From Parcubacteria group bacterium GW2011_GWA2_47_8b (lineage in GTDB: Bacteria; Patescibacteriota; Minisyncoccia; UBA6257; WO2-44-18), in the NCBI GenBank assembly GCA_001003205.1, contig LCOU01000016.1, positions 1-8,625 on the forward strand: DNA of 8,625 nucleotides. The letters are read 5' to 3'. The notes beneath the pieces are model-generated. The model worked only from the letters and a program-made list of their open reading frames with translations. It was not told where the DNA came from and did no database searches. Shown here piece after piece: positions 6,818 through 8,625 of the stretch. Both the position numbers and the translations under genes were made by a program. Position 1 is the stretch's first letter; every line of letters begins with the position of its first letter.

Positions 6818-8390
6818 GCGTCTTTTTAATGAACGATGCCCTAAGTTCTTTCTTTAAGACCTTGCCCAGAATGTTCTTGGGAAGTTCGTCCACCGCGATT
6901 ACGCAGCTCGGAACCTTGATTGCCGGAAGGCATTTCTCGCAGAACATAATAATTTCCTGGGAATTAAGGGCCTTGAGCCGTCCCTGGAACATAGGCAGCG
7001 GAGTGACGAACGCGACAATCCTTTCTCCGAGATCTCTGTCGGGAACGCCAATCACAGCCGCTTCTTGAATCATTCCGTAACCGGTAAGAACCTTCTCTAT
7101 CTCGCTGGGATAGACGTTTTCGCCGCGAGTTTTGATAAGGTCTTTCTTCCGGTCAGTCAGCCACAAAAACCCGTCCTTATCCATTTGAACCATATCGCCG
7201 GTAGAAAACCAGCCGTCACGGCTTAGCACTTCCGCGGTTTCTTTGGGTTTGTCCCAATAGCCGGCCATTACCTGCGGACCTCGAACGAGAAGCTCACCGT
7301 CAACGATCTTCACTTCGGTTCCAGCGACCGGAAGGCCCAACGAGCCGGGCCGGCTTCCGTATATCGGATTAACGGACACAATCGGCGAAGTTTCGGATAA
7401 ACCGTAACCTTCAACGATTTTCGCTCCAGTTCCCGATTCAAACTCGCGCTTTACATCTTTATCCAACGCTCCCGCTCCGGAAAAACACAGCTGCAGCGGG
7501 CCCTCCTTTAATCCGGCACATTCGCGTTCCTTGAGCATTACCGAAAACATTCGCGGAATTCCCGGAAAGATGGTCACCTTGTGTTTCAACATCAGCCGAA
7601 TCACTTGTTTGGCGTTAAAACGCGGCGTAAGCACCACCGAACATCCTTGCGCCAGGGCAATGTTCATACAAACCGACAAGCCGTATACATGAAAAAACGG
7701 GATGGCTCCCATAAACACCGAAGCCGGCGTAATTGCGTCACCGACAGAGCCCATCGCCTGCATGGCGTTATTAACCAGATTGGAGTGTGTTAGCATCACC
7801 GCCTTGGAAACGCCCGTAGTGCCGCCGGTAAACTGCAGAACTGCCAAGTCAGATGGAGTGATGTGCGTTGAAGCGGCACAGCCCTTGGCCCAGAAAATAT
7901 CCCTCCATCGCAAAGTTTCATCCGGCAAGCTGTGCCTTAAATTCTTCAAGCGATAAAGTAGCTTCAGATGCCACGGCAGGTAATCATCCAGGCCCACTAC
8001 CATCATCTCGGTCTTTAACGGCATAATCTTACACAAAACTGCGTTGTGCTTATGAAAGTCTTTTAGAGTAACCAACAGCTTCGGCTGTGCTTGGTCAAGC
8101 ATTTCCGAAAGCTCATCGGTGGTCGCAAGAGGATTGAGAGATACCGCAATACAACCGGCGCGCAAGGCGCCAAGATATCCGGCCACCAATTGCGGACAGT
8201 TCGGCAAAAGAAACGCGACCCGGTCGCCTGGCTTTATGTTCCGGTCCCGCAGGAAGAAAGCAAAACGCGAGGATAGGTCCGACAGTTCTTGGTACGTAAT
8301 TTTCTTGTCATAAAACACGAGTGCCGTTTCGTTCGGGTGATTGCTGACGGTTTCCCGAAAAATGTTAGGGATCGTCATATTTGAATTCAC
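6804..8390 (-). CDS. AMP-forming acyl-CoA synthetase (FadD-like, ANL superfamily)
   Basis: A 528-residue adenylate-forming enzyme that most likely activates a fatty acid to acyl-AMP and then acyl-CoA, at the cytoplasmic face. Motifs: ITYQELSDLSSRFA (31-44); P-loop FTGGTTGVSK (187-196) followed by MLTHSNLV; PFFHVYG (231-237); EGYGLSETSP (327-336); GELLVRGPQVMAGYW (365-379); WFSTGDM (394-400); DRKKDLIKTRGENVYPSEIE (413-432, hinge aspartate and substrate loop); VIGVPD...GE (447-456); and the catalytic lysine K510 in PKNILGKVLKKEL. All core residues are present, so it should be active. The P-loop has SKAV where SKG is commoner. Start GTG at 8390 is fixed by AGGAGG (8401-8396) with 5-base spacing; an ATG four codons in is less well placed. 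It forms its own transcript. No other lipid gene is in the window, so the substrate is unknown; fatty acyl is the best guess, aryl acids are possible. Confidence 0.9.
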   Translation of the reverse strand: MNSNMTIPNIFRETVSNHPNETALVFYDKKITYQELSDLSSRFAFFLRDRNIKPGDRVAFLLPNCPQLVAGYLGALRAGCIAVSLNPLATTDELSEMLDQAQPKLLVTLKDFHKHNAVLCKIMPLKTEMMVVGLDDYLPWHLKLLYRLKNLRHSLPDETLRWRDIFWAKGCAASTHITPSDLAVLQFTGGTTGVSKAVMLTHSNLVNNAMQAMGSVGDAITPASVFMGAIPFFHVYGLSVCMNIALAQGCSVVLTPRFNAKQVIRLMLKHKVTIFPGIPRMFSVMLKERECAGLKEGPLQLCFSGAGALDKDVKREFESGTGAKIVEGYGLSETSPIVSVNPIYGSRPGSLGLPVAGTEVKIVDGELLVRGPQVMAGYWDKPKETAEVLSRDGWFSTGDMVQMDKDGFLWLTDRKKDLIKTRGENVYPSEIEKVLTGYGMIQEAAVIGVPDRDLGERIVAFVTPLPMFQGRLKALNSQEIIMFCEKCLPAIKVPSCVIAVDELPKNILGKVLKKELRASFIKKTQNSP

Positions 8391-8395
8391 GATCG

Positions 8396-8401
8396 CCTCC
8401 T
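8396..8401 (-). promoter_or_regulatory. Ribosome binding site deciding the GTG start of the acyl-CoA synthetase
   Basis: AGGAGG on the - strand, five bases before the GTG at 8390-8388. The in-frame ATG twelve bases later would be 17 bases away, so GTG is the start. Confidence 0.85.
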
Positions 8402-8418
8402 GTCAAAAAACTGCTCCC

Positions 8419-8447
8419 ATGCTATCACCTTGCGGCAAAATTTTCAA
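8419..8447 (-). promoter_or_regulatory. Promoter of the acyl-CoA synthetase gene
   Basis: On the - strand TTGAAA (8447-8442) and TAGCAT (8424-8419) stand 17 bases apart, and TGA precedes the -10 (extended -10 form). Predicted start near 8412 gives a leader of about 20 bases that includes the AGGAGG. The -35 is embedded in an AT-rich repeat-like stretch. Confidence 0.6.
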
Positions 8448-8456
8448 TTTTCAAAT
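8444..8456. repeat. AT-rich 13-mer shared with leuS insert
   Basis: TCAATTTTCAAAT is identical to 4725-4737 within leuS and belongs to a run AAAATTTTCAATTTTCAAAT (8437-8456). It overlaps the predicted -35. Confidence 0.55.
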
Positions 8457-8534
8457 CCAAATCACCTCCGCACCCCCAAATCATTTCCTCACAACCCTTT
8501 AGCGACCCCCACCCAAACTCTTCTGAAAGGACCG

Positions 8535-8600
8535 GCGGTTCTCTATCCCAGCGGATAGAGCCCCTGCCTGCCGGCAGGCAGGGGCCTATGGGCTCACCGC
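8535..8600. repeat. Palindrome-rich element able to fold into a branched structure
   Basis: Three nested pairings are visible. CTCTATCC (8541-8548) pairs with GGATAGAG (8553-8560) over loop CAGC. Immediately next is a perfect 24-bp palindrome (8561-8584), arms CCCCTGCCTGCC and GGCAGGCAGGGG. GCGGT (8535-8539) pairs with ACCGC (8596-8600) and would close both into a three-way junction. Alternative pairings exist: ATAG (8555-8558) with CTAT (8586-8589), lengthening the big palindrome, and GAGCCC (8558-8563) with GGGCTC (8590-8595). These compete with the first hairpin. No T-tract adjoins the palindrome on either strand, though a T-rich stretch follows the outer stem on the + strand. The core CTGCCGGCAG also occurs at 4384-4393. 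Function unknown: repeat element, structured RNA or protein-binding site are all possible. Confidence 0.65.
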
Positions 8601-8625
8601 GAAACTTTTATTTAACCTCCTATTA

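Noticed and set aside
8490..8520. T-box-like GGGTGG...CGC on the - strand upstream of the acyl-CoA synthetase
   Set aside because: The spacing and the ACCGCG part do not fit the T-box consensus, no specifier stem is visible, and the downstream gene is not an amino-acid gene.
8588..8625. Start of a new + strand gene at ATG 8588
   Set aside because: Only twelve codons are visible, the region before it is the palindrome, and there is no independent evidence of coding.

Overview
The window looks like a piece of a compact bacterial genome, most likely a Candidate Phyla Radiation (Patescibacteria, Parcubacteria-like) member. The grounds are indirect: very tight gene packing, short or absent mRNA leaders, a free-standing LAGLIDADG endonuclease-type gene beside a tRNA, a tRNA without an encoded CCA end, and two kinds of small repeat that I associate from memory with such genomes (a CTGCCGGCAG palindrome and AT-rich AATTTTCAATTTTC-like filler). 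No 16S or ribosomal protein gene is present to confirm this.

Layout. On the + strand, from the left edge to about 2083: the 3' part of a LAGLIDADG homing endonuclease-like gene cut by the window edge, a class II tRNA-Leu with anticodon GAG, a terminator, a 120-residue membrane-anchored protein of unknown function closed by its own terminator, and a HtrA/DegQ-type serine protease with a PDZ domain. From 2055 to the right edge everything reads on the - strand. In transcription order this is an AMP-forming acyl-CoA synthetase (FadD-like) with a good promoter and ribosome binding site, then a terminator; leucyl-tRNA synthetase (leuS) followed by a 94-residue gene of unknown function, then a terminator; and glmS (glutamine:fructose-6-phosphate aminotransferase), followed by a possible 48-codon membrane peptide gene that overlaps the 3' end of the protease gene in convergent orientation. 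The last 235 bases hold a promoter region and an unexplained palindrome-rich, foldable element.

Functionally the window mixes core housekeeping (Leu-tRNA supply from tRNA-Leu and LeuRS; GlcN-6-P for peptidoglycan and other glycans from GlmS; protein quality control from HtrA) with accessory parts (endonuclease remnant, acyl-CoA ligase, small membrane proteins). I see no defence island, CRISPR array, prophage or biosynthetic cluster. The most unusual signals are small-scale: repeat-derived inserts in the leuS reading frame, including a perfect 17-bp inverted repeat and a four-copy heptamer array; terminators whose loops contain the stop codon; near-leaderless promoter-to-start spacings; and the foldable palindrome element at 8535-8600 with competing stems.
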